From positions 57,845,501 to 57,909,500 of the forward strand of contig NC_133027.1 of NCBI RefSeq assembly GCF_048771995.1: a stretch of 64,000 nucleotides of DNA, given 5' to 3'. Shown piece after piece: positions 12,449 to 24,900 of the stretch (the stretch's first letter is position 1; each line of letters starts with the position of its first letter). The translations under genes and the position numbers were made by a program. The notes under the pieces were generated by a model. It did no database searches. It was not told where the DNA came from and was given only the letters and a program-made list of their open reading frames with translations. The DNA comes from Taeniopygia guttata. Lineage: Eukaryota; Chordata; Aves; Passeriformes; Estrildidae.

Positions 12449-15400
12449 GAAATTAGTTTTCTTCCCTAGAAATCTGTGTGACCCATTAACAGCCCATCCT
12501 CTTGCTATAGGATGTTCTCAGGAGCTAAAGACTGTCAGGCCTTCACTTTGCAATATTCTGTGAATCTTCTTTGACTTGGTTCCACAGTTATTTGAGTCTT
12601 TTCTGTGAGTCGTTTTGTGACTTGGGATATTTTTTTGACTTTTGTGAGAATACAGTCTGGATATCTTGCATTATTTTCTCCAGCTGAGAAAATAGTTGCA
12701 GTTTTATCTGTTCCCTAGCAGCCTGGGAATTCTTGATATACTGTCAGTCACATGTCCTAATTCAGGCACCTATTCAGGTGATACTTCTGGCAAGATTTCC
12801 TGCATTTTTCAGTCTTTGATGTGCCTAAAGAATAAGTCTTTTTATCATATTTACAGTTTAATACTAGGACTGTGTCAATATATTGCCATAGAATGTAGGA
12901 ATTTGGACCATACAGCACTTTGTCATCAGCTGGGACTCTGCATCCTTGGCACACAAGTACTGTCCTTCTCATTTCATCTCTCTGGGTCTGCTTTGGTGAT
13001 CTGTATGTCCTTATTCTGTCACATTTTCAAATGTAGTTCCACTAGATTTTTTTTGTTTTCCTGTATCTTAACCCTGTAGACAACTAACTGTAACACTTCA
13101 GAGCTTTCTGAGTGCTAGAAAAGCTTTTTTTTTCAAGAAGGTACCTTACAAAAAGATGTCAGAAGACTAATAGGTATTTTGTAACTAGGGAAGGTCTTGT
13201 AGAGTTTGAAAAACAAGTTTGGAAAAAGTTATTAAGATAATCCAGTTGGTGACAGCAGCTGTTTAAATTTTTGCCCCACTTTCATCCACCTTCCACCCCA
13301 CTGCGATGATTCATATTTCTGTATTTTCTATGCCAAAAATAGAACATGTTATGCTACAGTCTTTGGGACACACAGCACATGTAAATGGCAGTAGTTTCAG
13401 TAGTTTACTTTGAATTAAAATATAATAGGAGCAAATCATAAAGCTGATCAGCAAATTTCCATTATTTCTAATGCAAAATTTCAACTTGGGAGTTTACATA
13501 GGAGTCAGGAAAAAAAGAACCAATCAATTTTTCCAATGTTTTCTTCAGCAAATGCAGGCAGTGGAATATAATGACAAGGTCTTTTTGCATAGGAACATAA
13601 AAATTATTAAAGAATAAAGGAGTTTTATACAAAATCTGTTAAACAAAACTTGCATTAACATTTTTATTAACTGGTTGTAAACAAAGATGTTATAGTAGGT
13701 TATATTCACACACATAAACACACTCACACATATGCATGCCCACACACACACATGCAATTTGTAAAATATTAAACTAAAACTGAAGGTAATATTCTCACTT
13801 TGATGACATATTGTTGAAAATCTCTGTGACTCAAGTGTCTTGAACTGATCCCATTCCAAACAGCCCTGAATGGAACACTAGCATCATTTTCTGCTGTACC
13901 CTTTTAACACTTACTTTCAATAAGATTAAATTGGTTCAAACATCCTTCCTTTATGCAAGTTAATGACCTAAGAATAAGCATGGAAATAAACCTATATGTA
14001 AGTGACAAGCAGAAAATGCACTTGGAAATTTAATTATACACTTTTTGTGGAAATTGGAGGTGGCTTGTCTCTCTTTTCTGAAACTATCAGAAAAGTAAAG
14101 AACTATAAACATTCATCTTATTTCAATGATGTTTCTAGACAGCTGATTTCATCACTAACTGGAATCATCAGTTAGCAAAACACTGCAGCACTGATCGTTG
14201 TATAAAACTGCCCAAGTGTGTAGAAAAAGACCAGAATAGCACCTTAAAAATAGTAGGTATTTGCAGGGCTCTTTGGAAGCACTTGAACAACTGTTGGGTA
14301 AAATGCAAACTTTCTCCACACAGTCTGTTTTCTCCTTTTCTAACCAGAAGTGGAATAATAGTTATGCTTCTTTTCTTCATTTTCTCTTCCACATTCTGCT
14401 GCCAAATTGTCCTTACCCTCGTCCAAGGATTCCCCAGTGACTCTAAACATTTTGAGCAGAGTGGTGAAAGAGTTAAGTTGCACCATTAGGTGTCAGAGGA
14501 AGGACTGATAAGAGTTCAACAACCCTCCCTCTGCATGGGCTCCAGAGCACAGCTCACAGCTGAGTCCTGTGACTTGGAACAGCCCAGACAGGAACGGCTT
14601 GCCTGCTAAACACAAAGAACTGCAGCAATGACCCGGTGTGCCCCAGTCTTTGAGGAGCCTGAATACAAAAAGATTCTCACTTTCTTACAGACTCTCCCAA
14701 GAAGAGCAGAACTAAAAAGTAAATCAGACATATGTATTGCATTTCAGGCCCTATTACGTGCTGCTTCTCTGTTTGTGTTTTGCAGCTCCACATGTAAAGA
14801 GTGGGCAGCACTGTTTAGGCAGGGTGGTGACAGCAGTACAGCAGGAGAATAACAAAACCAAGGAAGGACAAGTTTGGGTGCAGGACATGTGCTCCCCCTG
14901 ACAGAAACATGTAGCAGGCTACAGCAGATCACCACAGCAGTTTTGCTGAACCATTTTCCAAAGCAGTGCTAGCGCTGGATGTTATAGGTTGGGATACTCA
15001 AGCAGGACTCAAAGCTGCACAATCCCTCTGCTGTCCATAATTCTTTAGCTTAGCTGTGATTTCTCTGATGTTCTCTGTCTAGGAAATGAAGAATGATTTT
15101 ACTCTCTTGTCTAGCGGCAGTATGATGCAGTTGTCCCTCATGTGCAAAGACTTGTAGCACACTGTGTGCTGAGTTCTGGCTGTCAGATTCTCTATGGCTT
15201 TAATGCTCTTCACACCTCTGTTGAAGGTAATTGCACAGTCCCTGTATTTCCAGATACTTTTTCAGCAATACAGAAATCACACTAATTATTTTTTTAGATC
15301 TTTCTGCTATAAAGGTGACACTCAGCTCACTTCTAGCTTCTCATTGTCTGACTTTATTCTTCTGGTTTCTTACGTTTGGCAGCAGCCAGAACAAATGAAT

Positions 15401-18400
15401 ATTTTAGAGACAGAAGCTTTCACTACTGGAAAAACATCCTCTCTGTATCTCCTTATTGTCATTTTCCTTACCTTGGATCCATTAGCATCTCTGGCCAGAA
15501 ATCACAGAGATGAGTTTATCTACCAGATGTTCTACCCTCTGTGTTCTTTCATGGGCAGAGCAAGTACAGAATTTATTTTTAACTTGGCTACCTTTCCTCC
15601 TCTAGAACCCCTCCCTACCTTACGTTCAGCAGCACCTGCTGTTAGAAGCCATCCACATTATCCATCTGGGGTTGCTGCCCTAAGTTCCCTCTGGCTCTGT
15701 GGATCTGGGCTATATAAGTCTTACTTTTGTTACTTTTTCTGTTGGAATTTGAAAAGAAAGTAGAAGTACCTTCCTTATTTCCTAGCTGCTCATGGCTCTA
15801 TGCCATGGCTTTACTATTTGGAGCAATTACATGAACTCCTTTACTTCATGCTCATTCCAGTCTTGTGGATGTGCAGTACCTTAGAGATACCTTTTGAAAT
15901 TTTCCCCTCCTTTGAAGATATTTAAAGATAATGAAATCTTTCCTTTGATTCTTTCCTCCTAGCAAGTAAGTGATATCTCAGTGTCTGTTTTCTGACGTTT
16001 CCTGATTTTGAAATCTAGAGAATTTATGTTTAAGGGAATTTATTTTTAAAAAATGTGCTCTGTGTTCTGACATTTTTTGCAATTACTTTTGGGGGGGTAT
16101 TTTTCTGAACTTACAGTAAACCCAATTTCAAGGGTCAACTTCTATTTAAAAAGCCTCCTACTGTTTATATTTTAACCATTGTGCTAACCAGTGTACCCTG
16201 ACTCTGAAATAAGATCTGATAAACTTCCACCTATGGGTGATCCTCACAGTGATCAAATAAATGAGAACAAACACCACAAGATTAGAACTGGAGAGAGATT
16301 TAGATACTGTGTGCATCTATGAGGGGAAAGAGGAAAGAAGGAAAGGCACAAAAGGATAAATCAACAGTTTACAAGGATCCTGTCAAACATAATGCCTTGA
16401 CAAGTCACATCCTTGTCACAAGACAACAGTGAGTGCCAGTGTGGCAGATAAAAGACACCTCTGTTTTGTCATTTTCTTGTGCAAAACATACAGAATGGCT
16501 GTTTTTGTACCAGGAACAATTGCTAACAGTATCAAGTCCAGTTTTCCAGGATCAGATTAATTTAGACAGCGATTAATAAGATTTCTTCAAATCTGCATTG
16601 AATGAAATGGCATGAGTGTTCTTTGCTTTCTTCAGAGCACTCACACCAATGTAGGTCCATTTTAATTAGACTTGAGACAATGAGATTGAGAGAAGAATCA
16701 GAGCCAAGCCTAAAACTGGTAACAGCTAGGCGTATAGCTTGTGAAGGAGTATATATAGACTTTTAACATGAGGAAATCTTGCAAAAGAGTTTGCTGACCT
16801 GACGCATGCAGATTTTCCCAAACTATCCTGGACTTGTGTTAACAAACCTTTGGGTACCACATTTAGCTTCTTTTGTTTTGAAAACCAGTAGGAAAATCTA
16901 ATCTGATTTAAATCTCTAACACATTGTGTTTATTGATGAGTTTTACAAACTCAGTTAAGACTCACAGCCTTTCAAACCTCTCCATGCAGCAGAAACAGTT
17001 GCACTTAGATGTTCTAACCCACTTACACAGTTTTTTTCTTAGACTTTTACCACCAGATGTGCACCATAGCACCGTAACCCAATGACTACCTCAGTGGAAA
17101 TGGCAAATACGGGAAAATGGGGAAGGTATCAAAAATGCTGGAGAGGGCAGGGCTGAGCAGAAAACCAGTTTTGCCCTGGAGTAAGGAAAAGACCAACTGC
17201 GTGATAATATCTGATGGGAAGGAGGCAGAGATTGGTGAGTAGATGCTGTTTGTAGCCAGGGAGCCGATATAGAGCAGGAGAGAGGCAAACCAGGATCTGG
17301 ATATAGAATTGAAAATGAGGTTGATTGTTAAAAATGTGGAGTTAAACCAGGATTGAATAGCTCTCAAAAGCCTACCAGCTAGTAAAGCCTACTTGGTGTT
17401 CTGCTCCTTTGTTTTACCCTTATTTGCCAATGAGTAACTGGTCCTAAAACATGATAAGCCTGATCCCACATGTGATTGCATTATATCCAACCCATTCTCC
17501 CTGTCACTCTTCAAATGTTTCCCTGAGCTGAGTCAAGCTCCAATCAGTTCCTCTCCTTGGCCCATCTGCTTTGTTTCCCTGGACTAACATCAGTGATATC
17601 CCAAGCCTCTACAGATATCCCATGCTTTGCTGTTGTTCACAAGTTTCATTAAACAGATTCAAGCACAGAAAACAACCAAATAGCATGGTATTATACTATC
17701 CAACCAGAGAAAAACTGCATAGGAGCACAAGCAGGATCAGCTTTAAATTTTTCACATAATCAGTAAAATATAAGTTAGGCTGGTTCTCATGCTCATGCTT
17801 CTCTCACATATTTACTCCTGCACTCCTAGCTTTATCCCAAGCCCTCAATACAGTGTAACTTCTACTTAAAGCAAGCAGGATGATGCAGAAGTGGACAGCC
17901 TCATTAGTTTTTAGAAGCAATTCATAATTCTGCAAACTTTTGGCCTCCAATTGCAGAAAATTTAATTGCATTATCCAGCAGTGTGCATTCAAGTCTGTTC
18001 TCCCCATCCAATATTCATCCTGCCTCTGGTGAGTCACTAGCACATTTGATTCAGTAAGTTGTTTGGAAGCAGCACCAGAGAGTTAACATGCAAGAGAAGC
18101 CATGAAATGGTGCTGCAGTGCAACTTTTCCAAGGTAAAAACTGCTTGGGAAATGCAGAGTGAGCTGATGTTGAAATCAGGATAACACACAGATGAACAAA
18201 GTCTGACACCCTCGCTGGATGAGTTTGTGCATGCAGTGTGAAGTTAAATGTCTGGTGAGGAAGAACACTACATTGCTATCTATGAATCTTAAACCTAATG
18301 TTTGAGGTTTAGAGTGTCCTCTTAAATCTGAAGTTTAAATGAAATTAAAATTAAGTCCTACTCCCAAATAGAAGAAAAAAAAAAAAAACTCTAAGGCAAG

Positions 18401-18794
18401 GAGACAGCAGAAACAGAATTCTTTAATAAAGAAGTAAAATTAAACTATTTTACAGAGTTAATATCTGAATCTTATAAACATGCTTACCATGAGATTAAAT
18501 AGAAGTTGTTCCTTATTAATCAATACAGGTATGCATGGCTGAATTTACTATTGGGACTCTAATGTCAAGAGAAATCCAGATCCTGCCTGGACACATGATT
18601 TCCAGCAATATTATTCCTGTCTTTTCTCTAGTAGAGAAAGACCTAACCATTTGAGAACAAACCATATCCTGCAAAACAAGAGAGTGCCTTTGCATTTAAT
18701 AGCATCCAGTAGGAATGATTGAATCTGATTTGGTAATCCATCCAATTCAAGGTTGTTTGAACAGCCGCACCACGGCAAGGGGGGAGCAGCATGG
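12449..18794. other. Intergenic DNA upstream of PLG
   Basis: No gene was recognised. The longest open frame (15,194-15,763 on the plus strand, 189 codons) is rich in Leu, Phe and Ser but has no family motif and no homology that I recognise. A CA-rich microsatellite lies at 13,706-13,753. Distal liver enhancers of PLG could be here but cannot be read from the sequence alone. Confidence 0.5.
13706..13753 (+). repeat. CA-rich microsatellite
   Basis: Interrupted CA dinucleotide runs (CACACA blocks separated by TAAA, CT and TATGCATGCC). Confidence 0.8.
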
Positions 18795-18807
18795 GAGAAT
18801 GATTAAC
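18795..18807 (+). promoter_or_regulatory. HNF1-like site in the PLG proximal promoter
   Basis: GAGAATGATTAAC matches the palindromic HNF1 consensus GTTAATNATTAAC at 11 of 13 positions when the free base is counted, with a perfect 3' half. It lies about 110 bp before the PLG start codon. HNF1 is a known driver of liver-specific plasminogen transcription in mammals. A FOXA-like string (TGTTTGTTTGA, 18,823-18,833) follows closely, and the pair is typical of hepatocyte promoters. Binding is inferred from the motif only; no clear TATA box is seen. Confidence 0.55.
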
Positions 18808-18914
18808 TTAATCCTCCTGCCTTGTTTGTTTGATGCTGCCTCACTCCAGTGCAAGTCAATAAAACTTTGAGCACCGACACACACAACTTCCAGCACCCGC
18901 CAAGCTGGCCCAAA

Positions 18915-18963
18915 ATGGGGATTAGCAAAGCTGCCTTTCTCCTTCTGTTCCTTCTCAGATCAG
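18915..18963 (+). CDS. PLG: PLG exon 1 (signal peptide)
   Basis: Encodes [16 protein letters not shown] plus the first base of a Val codon; donor G|GTAAGA. The ATG was chosen because it gives a 19-residue signal peptide with a hydrophobic core, aligned to the human start and ending in phase 1 like the human exon. An open frame runs further upstream to 18,849 but lacks signal-peptide character there. The 5' untranslated region before it holds the HNF1-like site. Confidence 0.93.
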
Positions 18964-21900
18964 GTAAGAGTCCTTTGCCTTCTGCTTGCCTAGGTGAGAC
19001 TGGGCCCAGACACTTGCAAGCTCCATGTGATGAAGGTAGGTCCCCAAATCCCTGTGTCACAACTCCCCTGGACGATGATGGATTTGAGGCTTGCTGGGCA
19101 GCAAGAGCTGCTGTCATTGCTCCTGGGTTATGTTCAGTAGAGACACCAGAAAAGGAGCAGCCTTGGTGTCTGCATGGGCAGCTAATGGCTCCCAGCAAAC
19201 ATTTCCCATGGCCAGAGATGAGGGCACCCTTGGGAAGCAGCCTGTCAAAGGCTTGTACAGAGGCATGGCTCCCTCTGGTTTCAGCAGCCTTTAATTTGAG
19301 GTTTGGGGATTTTTTTTCGTATGTTATTGCCAGCTACTGTGATCCTTATTCTGATTGCTTTAAAGTTTATTAATGCTTGTGCAAAACAGAATCATACAGG
19401 AAAGGAAAACTTGTTCTATACACTGCAGTTTCAATCTTTTTCATAACCATGGTTAACCATAACAGTGAATTTTTCATTCCATGTGATAGGAAGACCAAAT
19501 CTGATCACTGTTAGTTTCTGGAATATTTTTGGTACAGAAACATGTGTTTGTGGAAGATGCTACAAAAATTGTGGGATACACAAAAACTGAATTGGGCTTT
19601 TTAGTTATGTTTACATGGGTTTCATACATACGAATTCTCTGTCCTGAAAACCTTAAACTCCAGTGAACTGTGAGGTTCAGACCACACAGCTTCTTGCAGG
19701 CATCTATATAACCACACAGTATGTTTTTACTGTAGTAAAAAATACAGTTATAAGTTTACTAATGCATATATAAAGATACAGTAAATTAAACATGTGCAAT
19801 ACAATACATTACAACAAATTTTACATGTGCAGTTTCAAAATATAAGAAAAAGTAACCGTTAGGAAAATATATGGGTAGATTTTAGCTGGAAATATTAGAG
19901 ACGTGCCCCAGTATAAAAAAATCTGTTATTTAATGCTAAGAATTTTTATCTTGGTTTAAATTCTAGTTTCTAAGATTTGTTTCTGCAAAAGAATAGCCTC
20001 TGTAATACTTTCCTCAATTAAGTAGGAATTTTATATGAGGGAGAAAAAGATACAATTTGGGCTTTTATCTGAAATACTATACTCTTGTTTGCAAATCCTT
20101 TATCAAATGGTAGTAAATATTTGCATTTCTGAATAAAATAGTAATACATCTTTCTGTGACTGTAAAACATCATAGACATAGGGAAAATGGTAGCATGAAA
20201 ATTTAATGCTTTTTTATTGATTGCATATTTTCCTTTCTATTTTCCCCACAATAATGACCTGCCATGTAAATACAACAGAAAAGGGGAGAAATATTTTTAT
20301 GACTGAAATAAATTATGACCCTGTCAATATTTCTAAAATCAAATGTTGTATTAATAATGACAATATTGTTGCAAAATGTCAAAACAGAACAGAATTAAGT
20401 TTGCATGGAAGCTGTACCACAGTATAAATTGTTTGTTTTTATTTTCCTTGTGGAGAGCATTGCAGCATCTCTATGATATTGTCTTAACCTAGTTTAATGT
20501 TTTGTCTCAAAACTCATTTCTTCTCAATGTTTTTGTTTTGAAATAACTAGTGGAAATGTCATTGGACTCTTTTTCACTTATTCTTTTGTTTTCCAGCAGC
20601 TATCTTTTTCTTCCATGCATACTGTTAAAGTAACTGCCAACCCTTGGGGACAAACTCTTCCCTAGTCTAAATGCAGAAAAACCCTTGCAGTAACTTCTGT
20701 GCTTTTGCAATTGTATGTGAAGAAGTATAACTTGGCTTTTATCCCTATTTTACCAGCTTCAACTTGTAGATGCAAAATGATCTTTAAGAAAATACCCTAT
20801 TGCAGGCTGAGCTATCTCTCAGGTGAAGGAATTTACACGTGAGCCTGCTTCACACTAAAGAGTGTTACTCAGGAAAGGGAGGGGCTGTTGCCTTTCTCAG
20901 CTCGAAAGACATCACTAAACAACTCTGTGGAGCCCCTGCTCACAGGCAAGGGTCTGAGTGGGACAAGGAGTCTTTTTGTCCCTCCTGCTGGCATTGGGCC
21001 ATGGCTGAGACAGACAGGGGTCAGAGAAAGTGAAGAAGTTCCTCTCTGCAGCATGGCTGTTATTCCTAAGATTCCAGTCATGGTCTGGTTCATCCCCTGT
21101 CTGCCTTTTATTCAGCAATTGTGTAAGGCCAGGCACAAAAGCACAGAGCAGGACTGAGATGTCCTGCAGTGACCAGGGGCCAGGGTGTCTGTTTGGGGTT
21201 GAAACACTACAGAACAGATAACTCCCAGGGCCAAATGTTCATCAGAAGAGTCATATGCTCCACTGATAAAGAAATTGTAAAAATCACAGGACTCATGCAA
21301 CTCCATGACCCTGCAGCTGGAAGTCATGAAAGTCACTGTGCTATGCACTAATTCTGAGATTGCAGAGCTGTAACAGAAAAATACTAAATGCCAAAGTCCT
21401 TTACAAGGAGGACTGTTCTGGAACACTTTTTGAGTTTACCATTAAAAATAGCTGTACTTTTTAGTATCCTATATATTTGACATGCAGCTGTAACCCAGAG
21501 GTTGTTAGGTGGATTTTTACTTACCAGTTTAGTGTCTTATCTTAATTCATTGCAATGGAAGGCAACAACTGCTGCCTTGATTATTAAATAAGTTCAGTAC
21601 AGGGTTATTACAAACTGAACATCTGACAACCCCAGTAACTGAGGGTGGTTTGTTTCTTTTAAGAGTAGGAGCCTTTGAAAGGAGGTGACTGATAAATCTC
21701 AAGTCATTCCATGTGGGTGGATGGACAGCAATGGACAAACATTGTTTCACATCTTTCTTGAGCCCCATTTCTCTGCTTTGTCCAAAGTATGCATGGCCAA
21801 TATTTACTTTCTAAAACACCTCACATTTTTTTTGCTCCTTGGGTCATCTTCTATGCTCCCATTACTTTATCCCATGGGTTTGTGTTATCACTGTTCAAGC

Positions 21901-24900
21901 CATTTCTCTGTCCTGCCTTACCCTGGGTTTTCAATGATGCTACCTTTTGCCATTTTATATTACCCATATATTGTCACAATTAACCCAATTATTCCAGTAA
22001 TTAAATGATGATGTCATATGACTAGGTGACAAAGAATTTAACATGAGAGTTTAAAATAAAGCAAATCATCATTCCCATTTTCATTCCTTTCTCTCTTTTT
22101 CCTATTAGTGCAAGGAAGCACCCTAGACCGCTATGTGAGAACAGAGGGAGCTTGGTTGCTCAACCCCATGAAACAAGTTTATAGAGCAAATAGTGATGAA
22201 GAATGTGCAGAGAAATGTGAAAGTGAAGAAAAGTTTCCTTGCAGGTAATTTCCGCTGGTTCCCACATGTCTTTCATTGCAGGTGATGGAAGAATATGCCT
22301 TTTTTTATCCACAGTCTGAACTTTCAAGGGTTTCCTTATGACTATGTGGGGGTTTGAGGTTTGCTGGAAAAACAAAAATGTGCAGAAACAGAATTCCTGT
22401 ACTGCATATAGATGGACATATAGATGAAGGTAGAAAAAATAGACAAATTAAGACATTTATGTTGAATTTTTATTGAAAAATGTTACGATGCACAGCTTGA
22501 TGCACAGCTTGACATGCTGCAAACCAACGTGACATGATTTTATCAAGGCTCTTGCACTCCTTCTGCAACAAGAAGTCATAATTAATTTCTTGGAAATTTA
22601 GGACAGCAATAATAGCATTGCTTATTTTCATTGCATTCATTATATTGCAGATAAATCAATTATTCAGAATTTTGCTAGAATTTGGACTTAGGTAACTTCT
22701 ATTTACTTTGAAAAAGAGACCTAAACCTTAATTATGCTAAACCTTTCTTTCAGCCAAGTCCTCTCCCTGCACTTGCATTACCCAGGCTCAAGGGGCTGGA
22801 AAGCATGAAAGGTGTTGATGAACCTGTATTGTTGGTCTTTGCTCAGCCTTCTGCCCCACTGGAGCCTGTTGCTCTGAGGCTAAGGCTTCTGGATCTCCTG
22901 TGCCAAAGCCTTGCAGCCCGTTGAGCTCCAGCAGTACAGCAGGAAACTGAGGCAGTGAGGAGAGGTGTCCATTACTGCGGTAGGAGGCAGTCCACACATA
23001 CAGGGCAGAGGGGTTTCCTCTCCCAGTCCAGCACTTTCGCAGCATGCCTTTTTGAACTCAGCAGAGTGATTGCCTGCAATGCTGTTTCAAGCACTTTGTT
23101 CTACTTAATGCTTTTATTCAAGGCATGGATACATTGGTGCTGGCTTCTTAAATGTGTTTTGTAACTTTGTGTTTTAAGTCTAAAGAGAAAATGAGACTTA
23201 TTTTAAAAAGGTGTAACCCTGAAGGATGACAGGGGTCTGTTGACTGCATGAAATACTAGCAATTCCCTTTGATCCAGCTTCACTCTGAAAACCACAAAGA
23301 GGGCAGAGCTGCAGTAGTACATGGTTCTGGAGAGTAGGGAGGAAGGCAGAGAGAGCAAGTCTGTATATTCAGATTATATATTTACAGTTTGCAGGGAATT
23401 AGTGTTCCCTTTTGAGGCATATTCAAACACAGTATTATTCCTTAGCTTCTGCCCTGGGGTCTAAGCCTGACATCTCTTGGCACTGGATGGACATCAAGTT
23501 AATGCCTCCTTAATTAGTTACATGAGATCTATTACAATCAAGCAAGAACAGGTGCTGTCTGGCAGGAAGGATCTGAGGGAAGAAAGATAAATGTTAGTTA
23601 GAGCCTAAGACCCAGCTAGCATTGCACCATCCTCACATTAATGCTTCAGAGCAATCTGTTCAGATCAATACTTCAAACTTACTATCCCACCTTAGAGGTG
23701 GATTGGGCCATGCTCATTAGTTACTTTCCTACTTACAAATTTAACATTACTGACAGCTTAATTGGCTTACTTGGTGGTAACAGCTTTCTTGGTATGGATC
23801 TACCCACTGAATGCCATACTGCTTTTGCTCTTTTTTTTTGGTTCAGAAGAGCCACCTGTAGGAGTTATTTAGCCTATCAGGAGGTTTCCTTAGATGCTAT
23901 TCTAGAGGCTACACCATCTGCTTCAATTTTGCAGTTTTCAGCCTGGGCACTTGCTGAAAAGTCAAAAGGCTATGACTTATGAAATGCTTACTCTCAAAAG
24001 AGTTACCACAAGATAATTTAAGGTCCTGGACTGTGTTTTACCCACTCCATGGTAACTGCTACATACTGTGGAGTGTCTAACTCCTTGAATGACCACTAAT
24101 ATTTTTGAAATAATGTCAAGGTGCTTTGTGTATATATCCCCTTCAACATGGTCTCTTGAACCTCTGGCAAATTATAAATCTCTTGTTATACTTTCTTCTT
24201 GTAGCTCCCTTTCAACCTAGGTTTGATATGAACACTTAGAAGTGAAAATCACCACTGAAAAAGTGAGCTGCAATACTCAGTGATTTTAAAACATTTCTCA
24301 GTCTTAAATACCACTGGACTGTAATGTCTGATAAAATGACAACTGAATACTCAACAATGTTTTCAGGAAAATAAGCATATATTCAGTATTGTTTCTTACA
24401 TTGCTCTCTCCTCTTAAATTTAACAGGGCCTTCTTATTTACCAGTAAAGACCAACAGTGTTTAACATTGTCTGAGAACACCAAAACAGCAATGATATTCA
24501 GAAGAGCAAATGCAGTTCTTTACGAAAAAAGAAGTATGTCTATATCTTTTTTGTACTATTGGACTGTGGTTCAGATAAAAATTATCTATTTTTATAGTAT
24601 TTGTATCTTGTTGTATGATGTTTGTACTCTTCAATTAATTAATTTGGTGACATTTTTATCCTATTCTTATTTTTATGGCATAATTAATTGATGTGGTGAA
24701 TTTTTTTATTCCCCTTTTGTACACTTTTTATGAATATTTTGTCATAGATAAGGATTATTTGACAAAAATGGTCTCTAATTCTTTCTGAAAATAGGAAGTG
24801 TGTTTCTGAGGAATGTCAGCTATCCAATTTTTTATTCTGTTTCAAAAATTATCACCTTATGCCAAATGCAAGGAAACAATTGGGTTTTAAGACTATTTTT

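Noticed and set aside
15194-15763. 189-codon open frame upstream of PLG
   Set aside because: No family motif, no supporting splice structure, no repeat-protein homology recognised, and a composition like translated T-rich DNA.
18803-19198. 131-codon minus-strand frame across PLG exon 1
   Set aside because: It is antisense to a clear coding exon and its promoter, with no recognisable product.
20839-21426. Cluster of seven overlapping short frames on both strands in PLG intron 1
   Set aside because: Frames overlap in all phases and on both strands, a sign of chance openness rather than an exon; no motif recognised.
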